From positions 126,820,183 to 126,884,182 of the forward strand of contig NC_089978.1 in the NCBI RefSeq assembly GCF_036417845.1: 64,000 nucleotides of DNA. The letters are read 5' to 3'. Source of the DNA: Apteryx mantelli. Taxonomy: Eukaryota > Chordata > Aves > Apterygiformes > Apterygidae. Position 1 is the stretch's first letter. The number at the start of each line of letters is the position of its first letter. Below are positions 1-12,500 of the stretch, one piece after another. The notes under the pieces are model-generated. The model was not told the origin of the DNA. It worked only from the letters and a program-made list of their open reading frames with translations, and did not search any database. Both the position numbers and the translations under genes were made by a program.

Positions 1-428
1 AACTGGTCAGCCTCACGGCAGCAGGCACAGCACAGCTACCGTCACAGTCTACTGACAACAAAAAGTAGTGGCAATTGGAGTTGAAATGGTTGCTGTCCTT
101 CGATTTCAGGGAAGATGTGTATGCAGCAGCTTTTGATCTTGATGTCCACAAAGGCATGGCTCAAGATTCATTACATTCTGAATTTTAAAAAACAAAACAA
201 ATGAAAAATTCTCAAACGCCAAAGGCTTTCTGGACATGTTACACATATATAAGCATTAATCTATAAGTAAGATCATCCAGCTCATTTGATATGTACATTT
301 CTTGCACCATAGTATGACACCAGTATGCATAAAAAACAACATGTAATTGTTTATATTGGCTGAGAATTTTTTTTTAGACAATATTCATTCAAAATCTTCC
401 CAGGTCCAGTTTTCAGTAAAGAATTTAC
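1..428 (-). other. ADGRG7 intronic DNA at the window edge
   Basis: AT-rich sequence downstream of the last visible ADGRG7 exon. I see no further exon, and no motif of the GPS or seven-helix region. Confidence 0.6.
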
Positions 429-542
429 TGTTATTTATAATGTTGAGCAGTATCTGAACTTCTGTACTGAGATCTCCAATAAGTCCAGGGACATTTTCCT
501 GTACTTCTAGTTTTGTTGACTGAAAATATCCCAATCCCGTAT
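429..542 (-). CDS. ADGRG7: ADGRG7 exon of the GAIN-like region (TEVQILLN)
   Basis: The acceptor is ATTCCTGTAG, phase 1, 114 nt. It encodes [15 protein letters not shown] and then [12 protein letters not shown], against human VDGLNPDAQTELQVLLNMTK. The donor I chose (A|GTAAAT at 428) keeps phase 1 and ends where the human similarity fades, but it is weaker than the other donors, so this 3' edge may be off by some bases. Confidence 0.7.
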
Positions 543-3500
543 CTACAGGAATTATCACTGGATACATTAGAATTTATGGTATGTACCACTTTGTCCACAG
601 AAATCCAGCAAGATACATGGGCTTACCTCTCTGTGCAGAAAACAGAATTGTAGATGACTTTAATTTCAGTGGGACTGACTGAATTGCAGTGTTGGACTGG
701 GTGATGTTGCTGGTCAAAGAAAATTTTTCCATTGTTCTTGTGAGGCTGCATTGAAATAATGAGTAAGATAAAACTTTCTTTACCACTTTCTGTTAATATA
801 TAGCTACAGGTTCAGTTTCTGTGCTTCCTCTCTGATTTTGCTCTCCAGCATGTGAGGCAGAGTGCAGAAACTGTGTGAGCTTGCTCTAGCTGCACATGAG
901 GTCACCAGAAATCTTATTTCTGGTGTCACTTCTGAGGTCACCAGAAATCTTATTTTTGGCCTCAGGAGGCACAGGATTTGGCCTAAACTGCAGCTAGGGC
1001 AGGAGTACGGTGAAATCTAGCATATTGTCAAATTGTAATAGCTCACTAGGTAAGTGGGAAATTTCTTCTAACAAATACATGTAAATATACAGGATTCTTC
1101 ATGGAGAGAGTATGTTATAGCTTTCTCCTTCCACACACTGGATCCTGTAAAATTACTTCTGACTCATCTGAAAAGAAATGAAAATGCTGTAAGTGTTTAT
1201 AAATACTGCAGTGTGTTCTCCTAGCATCTCAGCTGGCAGGTAGGACCACTCTGTAAACTATAACATGTCCACAGGCAGTGGCATGCTACTTAAATGATTT
1301 CACCAAACTGTTGGAGCCAGCTGATGACCAAATAGGGACCTAACTCCAGAAGCCCCTACTCCTCATTCCCTATCCTCCTCTTTTTTCCAAAGCAGAAAAG
1401 TCCAGCCAAAATTTTTTCCCTGGATGTATTTCTACTGAATCAACCAAACTGCATGCTGGAGATGGATACCAAAAACATTTTGGCTCATTTGTGAACCACC
1501 TCTATATTGAAATGGAAGGTCAAATGCAGTTTACTACGTTTAATAAAAAGAGCAAAATCTAATGTCACCTTGCTGTATCATCGACAAGATTATTGTGGTT
1601 AAATTCTGTTTCATTGGCGTCCAAGAGTTGACTGACTGTAGCCATTACTGCCACAGATGCCTGAGACAAGCAGAAAATAAGGTAATATTCAATAACAATT
1701 GAAATAAATGAGCTCATGTTCTACACTGTGAATTGGCATGGTAAGACCACTTAATCAGCATTGTTTCAAGCTACACACTGGAATAAACAAAGTAGAGGAT
1801 GTCATTTGAGAGAATACAAACTTTGAGCCAATGGGTTCATAAATACCCTGATTTTATTAATTTAGACAGTAAAGATTAAATGTTGAACCTAAACATGAAA
1901 TGATGATAGCATTAGAATTTCAGATATATGCAAGTTAAAATAGCTGGTAACAAATTTCCACTCTGCTCTGAGAATGGAAATGGCAGTGATTCCACAAATA
2001 TGCACTCAGGTCCATTACTGAATAACTCAGCTTATCACCAAATGAGTGCATTTTGCTGTGTTATTATGTAAAGGTGACAGGAACCGCTCTGAAGAGTGTT
2101 CCTTCTGCTTCTGGAGGGAGGACAGAATCAATAGCGAATCACAAAGCCACAAAAATCTTACTTTAGTCTTACTAAGTCTCACCTGAGAGTCTTCTGAAAT
2201 ATTTGGCTTTTTCAAGATCTTCAGAGCACAGCTAACAGAGGCAGCGAACAGACGCAGCAGTTTGCGTAGCAGTGTTTGGGCTCTGACTAGAACTTGAGGA
2301 TCCTGGTGGAAGTTGTGGGCTTTCTGAGGACCCCCGAGGAACTAGCAGGTGATTGCTGTGAACAGGAAAGGGGAAGCTAGGCAAGGACAACTGCAGGAGG
2401 CCTTGACTTCTCCTGGGAAAAGCTCGTGGGAAAAGCTCCAGCTAGGAGTGGCTGCTGCTAACGAGCTCTCTGGGTTGCCCCTGACCAGAGGGGGTTGGGG
2501 CCTTTGATCCCAGTGGCCCTTGATGAGGGTGGGTCAAGCACCCTGTGAGTCAGTGCTAGGGAGAGGCCTATATAAGAGCCAGGCCTAGAGTGCAGTGAAC
2601 AGAGGCAGCAGTTTGTGCAGAAGGGTGTGTGAGGGGACCTTTGTTTCTGTTCCCTGTGGTGTACGCTTCCTCAAGTATGGTTGTGACACGCTGCAGAGCG
2701 CGTTCCCCAGTGGCTGTTGGAGTTGCTGTGTCAGAGGCTGGGACCCAGACCGACCCTCTGACAGTAGCTGCAGCCCTACAGGTCTCAGGCTGCAGGGAGT
2801 GCTTGGGGCCTCTCCGGGAGGCCTGGGCTGGCAGCCAGCTCTCCTGCAGGAGGTGTGCTGCTGTTGACGAGTTGTGTCGTCAGGTAAGGGAGTTACGGGA
2901 GGAGGTCAGTAGGCTGCGCAGCATCCGAGAAGCGGAGCAAGAGGTAGACAGGGTATTCTCGGAGACTGCAGCTTTGGGAGTCCCAACCCCCCACAGAGTG
3001 GAGCTGCCAGAGGGCTCTGTGCCATGTGAAACGGTACATCATAACATTGTAGAAGAAGACTGGAAACTGGTCACTCCTCGTGGGAGGAGAAGGGCTCCTA
3101 CTCCTCCTGAAGACCTGAAGCTGAAGAACAGGTTTAGTGCCCTCCAGGATGAGGAGGAGATGGGCATGGCTGCCAGGGAAGTACCTGGGACAACAGACCC
3201 TGTGCCCTGCCGGAACGCCCGGAAGAAGTGGCGGGTGACTGTTGTGGGGGACTTCCTGCTTCAGGGGATGGAGGCATCTATCTGCCGACCTGACCTCTTG
3301 TCTAGAGAGGTTTGTGGCCTGCCGGGGGCTCGTGTGAGAGATGTCATGCAAAGACTGCCAAGGCTCGTCCATTCTTCGGACTATTACCCACTGCTGCTCT
3401 TCCATGTGGGCGCCAATGACACCAAGGGCAAACTGGAGACCATCAAGCAGGATTTCAGAGCTCTGGGGATGGTGGTCAAGGGTCTGGGAGCCCAGGTCAT

Positions 3501-6500
3501 CTTCTCCTCAATCCTGCCAGTGAGGGGGATGGATGAGAGGAGGAGGAGACAGACTTTCCAAGTTAACGACTGGCTGCGCCGCTGGTGTTGGCAACAGGGT
3601 TTTGGTTTCTACGACCATGGGACCCTGTTTGAAGATCGACAACTGATGGCAAGAGATGGGATCCACCTCACGAGGCGGGGCACGTGGGTCTTTGCCAACA
3701 GGTTGGCCAACCTGGTAAGGAGGGCTTTAAACTAGGAAAGATGGGGGAAGGGGAGAGTTATAGTGACAGGGTAGCTGGCAAAAGACAGCTCAAGTCAGGA
3801 TGCCTCCAGCAGGTGAATGCAGCCAGGGAAGTGCGCATGGGATGTGGCTATGGAGGACCCTCTTTTACCCCTCCTGGGAAACCTGCATGCTCAATCACCT
3901 CCCTGAAATGCCTGTACACCAATGCACGCAGCTTGGGGAACAAACAGGAAGAACTAGAGATACGTGTGCGGTCGCAGGGCCATGATCTCATTGCCATTAC
4001 AGAGACATGGTGGGATAGCTCGCATGACTGGAGTGCTGTCATGGATGGCTACATGCTTTTTAGGAAAGACAGGCCAGGAAAGCGAGGTGGTGGAGTTGCT
4101 CTTTATGTGAGAGAGCAACTGGAATGTATTGAGCTGTGCCTAGGGGTGGATGAAGAGCGAGTCGAGAGCTTATGGGCAAGGATCAAAGGGCAGGCTAGCA
4201 TGGGTGACACTGTTGTGGGTGTTTACTACAGGCCACCTGATCAGGATGAGGAAGTCGATGAGGCCTTCTACAGACAGCTGGAAGTAGCCTCACGATCCCA
4301 GGCCCTGGTTCTCATGGGGGACTTCAACCACCCCGATATCTGCTGGAAAGACAACACAGCTAGGCACAAACAGTCCTGGAGGTTCCTGCAGAGCATTGGT
4401 GACAACTTCTTGGCACAGGTGGTGGAGGAGCCAACAAGGAGAGGTGTGCTGCTGGACCTCGTACTAACAAACAAAGAAGGACTGGTGGAAGATGTGAAGG
4501 TCGGGGGCTGCCTTGGCTGCAGTGACCATGAGATCATGGAGTTCAGGATCCTGCGAGGAGGCAGCAGGGCACCAAGTAGGATCGCAACCCTGGAGTTTAG
4601 GAGAGCAAACTTTGGCCTCTTCAGGGACCTACTTGGAGGAATCCCATGGGTGAGGGCCCTAGAAGGAAGGGGCGTTCAAGAGAGCTGGTTAATATTCAAA
4701 CATCACTTCCTCCAGGCTCAAGAGCGGTGCATCCCTATGAGTAGGAAGTCAAGCAAAGGAGGCAGGAGACCTGCATGGATGAGCAAGGAGCTCCTGGCAA
4801 AACTCAACCAGAAGAAGGAAGTATACAGAAAGTGGAAAGGGGGACAGGCCACTTGGGAGGAATATAGGAATGTTGTCAGAGTATGCAGGGATGCAACGAG
4901 GAAGGCTAAGGCCCGTTTGGAATTAAATCTGGCGAGAGATGTCAAGGACAGCAAGAAGGGCTTCTTCAAATACATCAGCAGTAAGAGGAAGACTAGGGAA
5001 AATGTGGGCCCTTTGCTGAATGGGGTGGGTGCCCTGGTGACGAAGGATGCAGAGAAGGCAGAGTTACTGAATGCCTTCTTTGCTTCAGTCTTTCCTGCTC
5101 AGGCCAGCCCTCAGGAACCCCAGATCCTGGAGGCAAGAGAGAAAGTCTGGAGAGAGGAAGACTTTCCCTTGGTGGAGGAGGAGTGGGTTAGAGATCATTT
5201 AAGCAAACTTGACACCCACAAGTCCATGGGCCCTGATGGGATGCACCCACGAGTGCTGAGGGAGCTGGCGGACATTATTGCTAAGCCACTCTCCATCATC
5301 TTTGAAAGGTCATGGAGAACAGGAGAGGTGCCCGAGGACTGGAAGAAAGCCAATGTCACCCCAGTCTTCAAAAAGGGCAAGAAGGAGGACCCAGGGAACT
5401 ACAGGCCAGTCAGCCTCACCTCCATCCCTGGAAAGGTGATGGAGCAGCTCATCCTGGAGGCCATCTCCACGCATGTGGAGGACAAGAAGGTGATCAGGAG
5501 TAGTCAGCATGGCTTCACCAAGGGGAAATCATGCCTAACCAATCTGATAGCCTTCTATGATGGAATGACTGGCTGGGTAGATGAGGGGAGAGCAGTGGAC
5601 GTTGTCTACCTAGACTTCAGCAAGTCTTTTGACACTGTCTCCCATAGCATTCTCATAGACAAGCTCAGGAAGTGTGGGTTAGATGAGTGGACAGTGAGGT
5701 GGATTGAGAACTGGCTGAATGGCAGAGCTCAGAGGGCTGTGATCAGTGGCACAGAGTCTAGTTGGAGGCCTGTAGCTAGCGGTGTCCCCCAGGGGTCAGT
5801 ACTGGGTCCAGTCTTGTTCAACTTCTTCATCAATGACCTGGATGAAGGCACAGAGTGCACCCTCAGCAAGTTTGCTGATGATACAAAACTGGGAGGAGTG
5901 GCTGATACGCCAGAGGGCTGTGCTGCCATTCAGAGAGACTTGGACAGGCTGGAGAGGTGGGCAGAGAGGAACCTCATGAAGTTCAACAAAGGGAAGTGCA
6001 GGGTCCTGCACCTGGGGAGGAATAACCCCAGGCACCAGTACAGGTTGGGGGTTGACCTGCTGGAAAGCAGCTCTGTGGGGAAGGACCTGGGAGTGCTGGT
6101 GGACACCAAGTTAAGCATGAGGCAGCAATGTGCCCTTGTGGCCAAGAAGGCCAGTGGTATCCTGGGGTGCATCAGGAAGAGTGTTGCCAGCAGGTCGAGG
6201 GAGGTGATTCTCCCCCTCTACTCAGCCCTGGTGAGGCCACATCTGGAGTACTGTGTCCAGTTCTGGGCTCCCCAGTACAAGAGGGATGTGGCACTACTGG
6301 AGCAAGTCCAGCAAAGGGCCACAAAGATGATTAGGGGACTGGAGCATCTCTCTTATGAGGAAAGGCTGAAAGAGCTGGGCCTGTTCAGCCTGGAGAAGAG
6401 AAGGCTGAGAGGAGATCTTATCAACGTGTACAAGTATCTGAAGGGAGGGTGTCGAGAGGATGGGACCAGACTCTTTTCAGTGGTGCCGAGCGACAGGACG

Positions 6501-9500
6501 CGAGGCAATGGGCACAAACTGAAACACAGACACTTCCATCTTAACGTGAGGAAAAACTTCTTCACTGTGAGGGTGACAGAGCACTGGAACAGGTTGCCCC
6601 GAGAGGTGGTGGAATCTCCTTCTCTGGAGATATTCAAAACGCGCCTGGATGCAATCCTGTGCAATGTGCTCTAGGTGACCCTGCTTGAGCAGGGGGGTTG
6701 GACTAGATGATCTCCAGAGGTCCCTTCCAACCTCAGCGATTCTGTGATTCACTGCAATATTAGCAGCAGTGGAAATACTCTGTGTGGTCAGTTGGTCTGG
6801 CATGGAAGTAAGGATCTGGGTGTTACTTGCAATAGCTGAAACATTACTGAAGTTCCCAGTTTCAACCTGTTAGAAAATTGCCATTCAGCAGAAGGAAAAC
6901 AAGAAAAGGAAAAGCAGTCAATGATTTTATAACATTCTCACATAAAATCAAATTAGACAAGTAATTGGTGGTCTAAACTGTTTCAGTCCATGTCAAGCAA
7001 ACAGTTTACACTGGAGGGCTATTTATTTTATTGGAGGGACCTTTGGAGGGAGATGAGAAACTTTTCCTGATCTAATTGAAATTTCCCATGTTGCAACTCA
7101 TGTCCATTACCTCTCATCCTAAACCTGTGCACCTCAGAGAAGACCCTGCCCTTGCCTTTCTCCAAGGCAGCAGTAAGATGTCCCCTCCACCTGCTTGTCT
7201 TCAGTTGTTTGAACTTCTGGATCTATAAGCTTCAGTAGACCATTCACTATCCCTTAAGGAAGCAGAACTGCCTGTGTTGAAAAGCTGTGAGAGGAACTTA
7301 AGAAGTATCATACGGAATAAATTAGTTCTTCTCAATATGGTGCTCATAAACTGCACCGGGAACATCAGCCTCACTTCCGTACACTGCATATAGTGTCAAA
7401 TTGGAATAAATGTAGAAAACAGAAATAAAACATTCAGTGCTGGAGACACTGATGAGAATTGGTAGAAGCTCTAGGTGGGTCCAGTTACCACTTAATGGGT
7501 AGAGCATAAATGTCTGTAATATTTTAAGAATGCAAACACAAAAATTGATGAGGAATTATCTCTATGTGAAGAATAGCTAGGTAACATGAACACTTAAAGA
7601 CAAGGAAAATTTGCTAATTATGAGGACAATTTTCTTATTATGTTATGGAGACCAATAACAAGTTATCTTTTTTCTAATCCAGTGATAAACTCAATGGATA
7701 GCTTAAATAACTGAATTATTCTCAAATTGTTAATATTGGGAAAATATCAAAATCAAGATTAATTCAGCCATTAACATATGAAGTGTTTTCAAATCTCTGA
7801 GTAGCAGGAAAGAAAGCTGAACATGTTGCATAGAAAGAAAAGAATTTTGCACTTATAATAACTGGAGATATATGGTTTGACTGGAAAACATCTGCATGTG
7901 CACCATGAACATGCAGTACATTGTGAACACCTATGTTCACTAGTCTTACTTCTGACTTGTGGCATCACCTTGTTTTCTAAGTAAATATTTGTACTTACAG
8001 GAACAAAATCCTTTTAAACCGATGCATTCTTGATTACTAACATATAGACATCTTCCTCAGATGTCCTAATATTCACCTTTGTAAGAACAGGAGTTGTCTT
8101 AGAGTTCACTAGATGGCAGTACAACGTTAAAAATCATAACAAAAAACCCAAATAACTAATGGCAGCAGAATAACCTGAAGTTGCAACTAAATACTTTTAA
8201 TCTTTTAGTGAGGGCTAGATACTGGGAAAGGATAGCCTTGATCTTGATTTGTCATATCAAAAGATAAAGACAGGTGAAGTGTTGGGTTGGAAATATAATA
8301 TTCATGCAAAAAAAGCATGGGGAGGAATTGACTGTTTCTTACTTAAAGGGGCTGCGGCAGGTTTTTTTTTTTTTTTTTTTTTAATTGGGACTAGTGCTAA
8401 GGAGCAGAAGAGCAGAACTGGGAGAAGAGGAACAGTCCCTGTCTGTCATGGGTTCAATCATGCTCAGCACACCAGGTTTCACAGGTATTGCAGAGCTAAG
8501 CCTTAAAGCAAGGCTGAGTGACTTCTGGATTTTATCAGGAAGAGCTTGTCATTCATACGGGAGATTTTGCCTTTGAATTGCAGGGGGACAAAAGTGTCTC
8601 ATCCTTGGTCAACTAATCACAGGCCTGAATGGAAAGGCTTTGCTCTTAATCCTTCCTGACATGTCGGTGTTACCATTGCTTTCTTCCCTCATGCCGGTCT
8701 TGTCCAAATGCCTTTCAGTTGCTCACTAATTTGGTGTCCCGGGTCATCCTCGCTGCTGTTCTGCAGTGTTTGCTGTGACCTGGGCGCTGAAGAATTCCCA
8801 GTCCGATTAACAGATGTAAAATGGGATGCTGTGTTCAGGCAAAACTGAGCAAAATAGAAGAGTCACCATTCGAAATTCAAGTCATTTGCAAAGCAGGCAC
8901 ATGCCAGGAATGCTGCTGAAAAGGCTTTGGTGGTTAATTTTTCTTGATGCAAAGTTTTAAGAAATGTGGATAGCTTACAAACACAAAATATGTGCTGCCT
9001 CAGTTACCTGTTGAGTTTTGGGGGATTTTTTGGGGGGATGATGCTGTAGGATCTTAGCCACTTTTTAAATAGTACATCAAGATATAACTTAAGATTACCT
9101 GTGATGCTAGGGAGTCCAGATTTTCATTGCAATTCAGAATTTGGGGGGGTTGTAAAGTAGGAGTTTTTCCCACTCTGGAGCACATCCGGATTGCTATTGA
9201 ACTGTTACCTCTAATTTCATAAAAGCAGAAAGATCTGGATTTAGTACAGAAGCACTTGCTCACATGCACATGGCCTCACTGGGACATGACACTCCATCCA
9301 GTGTTATCCGCATGTGTGTCAGCATTACAAGTGACCATCAGTTATTTAACTAACTAATTGTTGTTCTTCTTAGAACATGTATTTTATATATGTATATATA
9401 TATATGCTGTTCTGTCTTTAAACAGGGAACTTGCATCTCCTGGTCTAATAATCTGACGTCTTTCACAAACCTTACATTTACTTTGGGGAAGGAGAAGAGA

Positions 9501-12500
9501 ACAGAAAGAAACACATACCATTCACAGTGTCAGGTTCACATTTTTCTGCAGAATTGTCGTATTTGCCCACTATAATCTGTTGAAAGGTAAGGTTTTTTAA
9601 AATGTCTTCAGAAATGTTCGCTGTGTAAACACTGACTTCACAGAAATTAACTGCACAGAAGGAAAAAGCATATATCCGGATCAAATGTTTTTAATACGTG
9701 GAGCAATTTTCAAAAATAAAATATAGTTGAGACCATAGAAACTCATTAAGTCTTTTGCCAAAGTGACTGGAAAGCAGTTAGGTAAATCTTGCCTAAAACA
9801 AAACTGTTGAGATGCTGCAAGGGATTTTTATGTCATTGCCAAAGCCCTTGCTTTTTGCTCTCCGTACTATTTTCACTGCTTTGGTCTTAGAAAATTTAAA
9901 AAAGATTATTATTTTTCACTTCCAGAATCTTGTTTCACCATGAGTAATTAGATTTGGTAGTCTAATGCCACAGGCTACAGCAGAGGGCAAAAATATAAAT
10001 TTGCTCCAAACGAGGTTAGAGCAGGTCATGGGAGAGACTGTGCTGGCGGCTCTGAAACGTGATGGTTCGGACGCAGCTCATGGCTTGGGCAGTGGCTGCC
10101 CTGCTGCCTGCTGGCATCTGAACCAGGGGGCAGGGGAGGCTCCCCCTGAGCTCGCCCATACACTATACGCTTTCTAAGTGCCTGATGCCAGCTACTACTA
10201 AAGGCAGGATGATGAGCTAAATCGATCTGTGGCCTGACCCACCATCCTGTGATAACTTAACACCAACTTCACTTGCCATGCTGCAAATGCTGGAAAAAAA
10301 TGTTAGTCTGTTGAAGTTCTGTCAAAAGGCTACAAAGCACAGGCAGAAAATTTTTGCTTGGTCTTAGGGTTGGTAATATCCTGCTTTTGCTAACTTTTGC
10401 TAATTTGGACCACATTTCAGCAGGCAGGAATGAGTCAAAGAAGCATATTTATGGGTGGGTCCTGAGGGGGCTGAAGAGCCCTGGCCTGGTCTCCACGTTC
10501 TGGGACAGGCTTCCTGGCCAAGTCACATAACTTTCTTCACGTCTCATTTTCTGTAGGGTCTCCGTTTCCCATGACATGACAATACTTGTACTCTCCCTGG
10601 CACAGACAATCTGCCTTGTTTGCCATCAACACGCCCTGTCAGCTCACATTCAGCTTGGTGTCCCCTGTCATTCCCAGGTCCTTTCCAGCAGGGTTGCTCC
10701 TCAGCCAGTCAGTTCCTCATCTGTACCAATGCCCCAAGCGCAGAGATTTGCGCTTGGCCTTGCTGGGTGCTGTGAGGTTTCTCTTGGCCCAGTTCTCAAG
10801 GTCACTCTGAATGGAAGCTCTGCCATTAAGTGTGTCAACCATATCTCCCCCCCCACCGCCAAGTACAGCATTGTCCTCAGCTTTACTGAGAGTTCATACT
10901 GTGTCATCATTCAGATCATCGATGAAGACATTGATGAAGACAACACCGGCAACTTTCACAGGTGACAGACAGCAGCCCTAAAGCAACATCAGCCAAGTCT
11001 TTCAGCACTCTTGGAATAATCCCATCTAGGCCCATGGATGTGAATACTTTTGTGGTGCTGCTGGCTTCCTTCTGATAGATGAAAGCCAGGAATGAATTGC
11101 TGCATGCATGCATGAACATGTATGCATTCAGACATGAGCACATATTCAAGAGCTATCTTTTATCTTTCCCATTACTCAAGCTTTCGACGCCCTTCTGAGC
11201 AAACATGCGAGTTCATCTGCCAAAGGTGCCACTGTGCAGGGAGACACATGACAGGGGGTATTCACATGCCAAGTGACATGACAAACTTCATAAGCACTGG
11301 CCACAGAGCCGGTTGTTGCCTGGAAAGTGTGAGTTGGGCATCGTTACCAGCTCCTGTGACAACAAGCCAGCACCCTTCTAGCTGATGTGGAGCCCCCCCT
11401 CCAGTTGCAGGAGTGAAAAGATGCAGCACTGGGGCAGTGGAGCCTGAAACGGGAGTTAAACAGGCCAGTGCTGTGCCAGGCACAAGACATTTGACTCATC
11501 TGAAACCAGCACCAGGGGCAGCAGGAGCTGAGGACGAGCATTATCCTGCAGGATCCTCTGCTGGATAGTGTCCCTTTAACTCTGGCCAATCCTGATGTAG
11601 CCACTGAGGTCTTGATCAGATTTTCAAGATGTTCAAACAGAGGAATTCAAGCAAAGGCCAAATTGGCTAGAAACAGGCCATGGTCAGTTGAAACTCATAA
11701 TATCTTTCCCAGATATACTACTCATTTAAGAGAATGACAGAAGTGGATGAAACGTCTTGCCTAGAAAGTAGAAGCATGTCAGTGCTTGCACGGCAGACCC
11801 TCCAGAGCAGGTCTCAGGAGAGGGGAGACACATGAGAGCCCCCCCAAAGCAGGGGCTGGATTCACAGAAATGACACCAGCTGCTTATGGTATGGTGCTTA
11901 TACTAACCTAGCTCACAAAGCAAGCCCACCCACTCTTCTGGGCAAACGCAGGCCCCATCTTGGCAGACTCCCTCGTTGAGGCAAAAGCATGGAGGTAAAA
12001 TGGATTCTGTAGTTTCTGTGTAAATAAAGAAACAAATATATATATATATGTGTGTGTGTGTATATGTATATAACTATGTATTTAGTAAAATATATATGTA
12101 TATATTAATTTGCTGAAGGAAAGGAGCAAATGTGATGCTGATTTACCTGGAAGTTCAGTTAAAAAATATTCCATTCTGCGATCCACAGTCTAGCCCATGT
12201 GCTGAATCACTAGCTCCTTCCTACCCTCCCCCCAAAATGGCATGAATGTGGGGTTAAAGCTTTCAGAAATTACTTCGCGTTGCAGGAATGGTGTCATGAG
12301 CCTCCGTTCTGCAAAAGGCTCATGCTATTAAACTCATAAAAAGTCCAGATTGCTTCTGCAAGATTTCACAGGGAGCTACAAGGCAAAAGAGGGCTGCAGA
12401 TTGCCCAGCGCTGAGAGAGCCAGACTGGTAACAGAGAGGGGGATAATCGCACCTCCAAGAATTGCACAGAGATATTCTGGTTTAAGCCAGTCATTTGAGG

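Larger units (their letters stand above)
2224..6747 (+). mobile_element. Full-length CR1 LINE with both ORFs open
   Basis: A non-LTR retrotransposon of the CR1 clade, 4,524 bp, inserted antisense to ADGRG7. It has a GC-rich 5' leader with a TATA-like box, ORF1 (to 3735), ORF2 (to 6674) and a short 3' UTR ending in the CR1-type sequence GATGATCTCCAGAGGTCCC followed by GATTCTGTGA. Most genomic CR1 copies are short and 5'-truncated; this one reaches the expected full size and neither ORF has a frameshift or stop. The edges are given by the ADGRG7 exon it interrupts and by the 4-bp repeat TTCA at 2220-2223 and 6748-6751. An edge shift of up to 4 bp is possible because of that repeat. Confidence 0.93.

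Noticed and set aside
3684-3740. Overlap of CR1 ORF2 with ORF1 as evidence for translational coupling
   Set aside because: The overlap depends on choosing the Met at 3684; the Met at 3741, just after the ORF1 stop, removes it, and nothing in the sequence decides.
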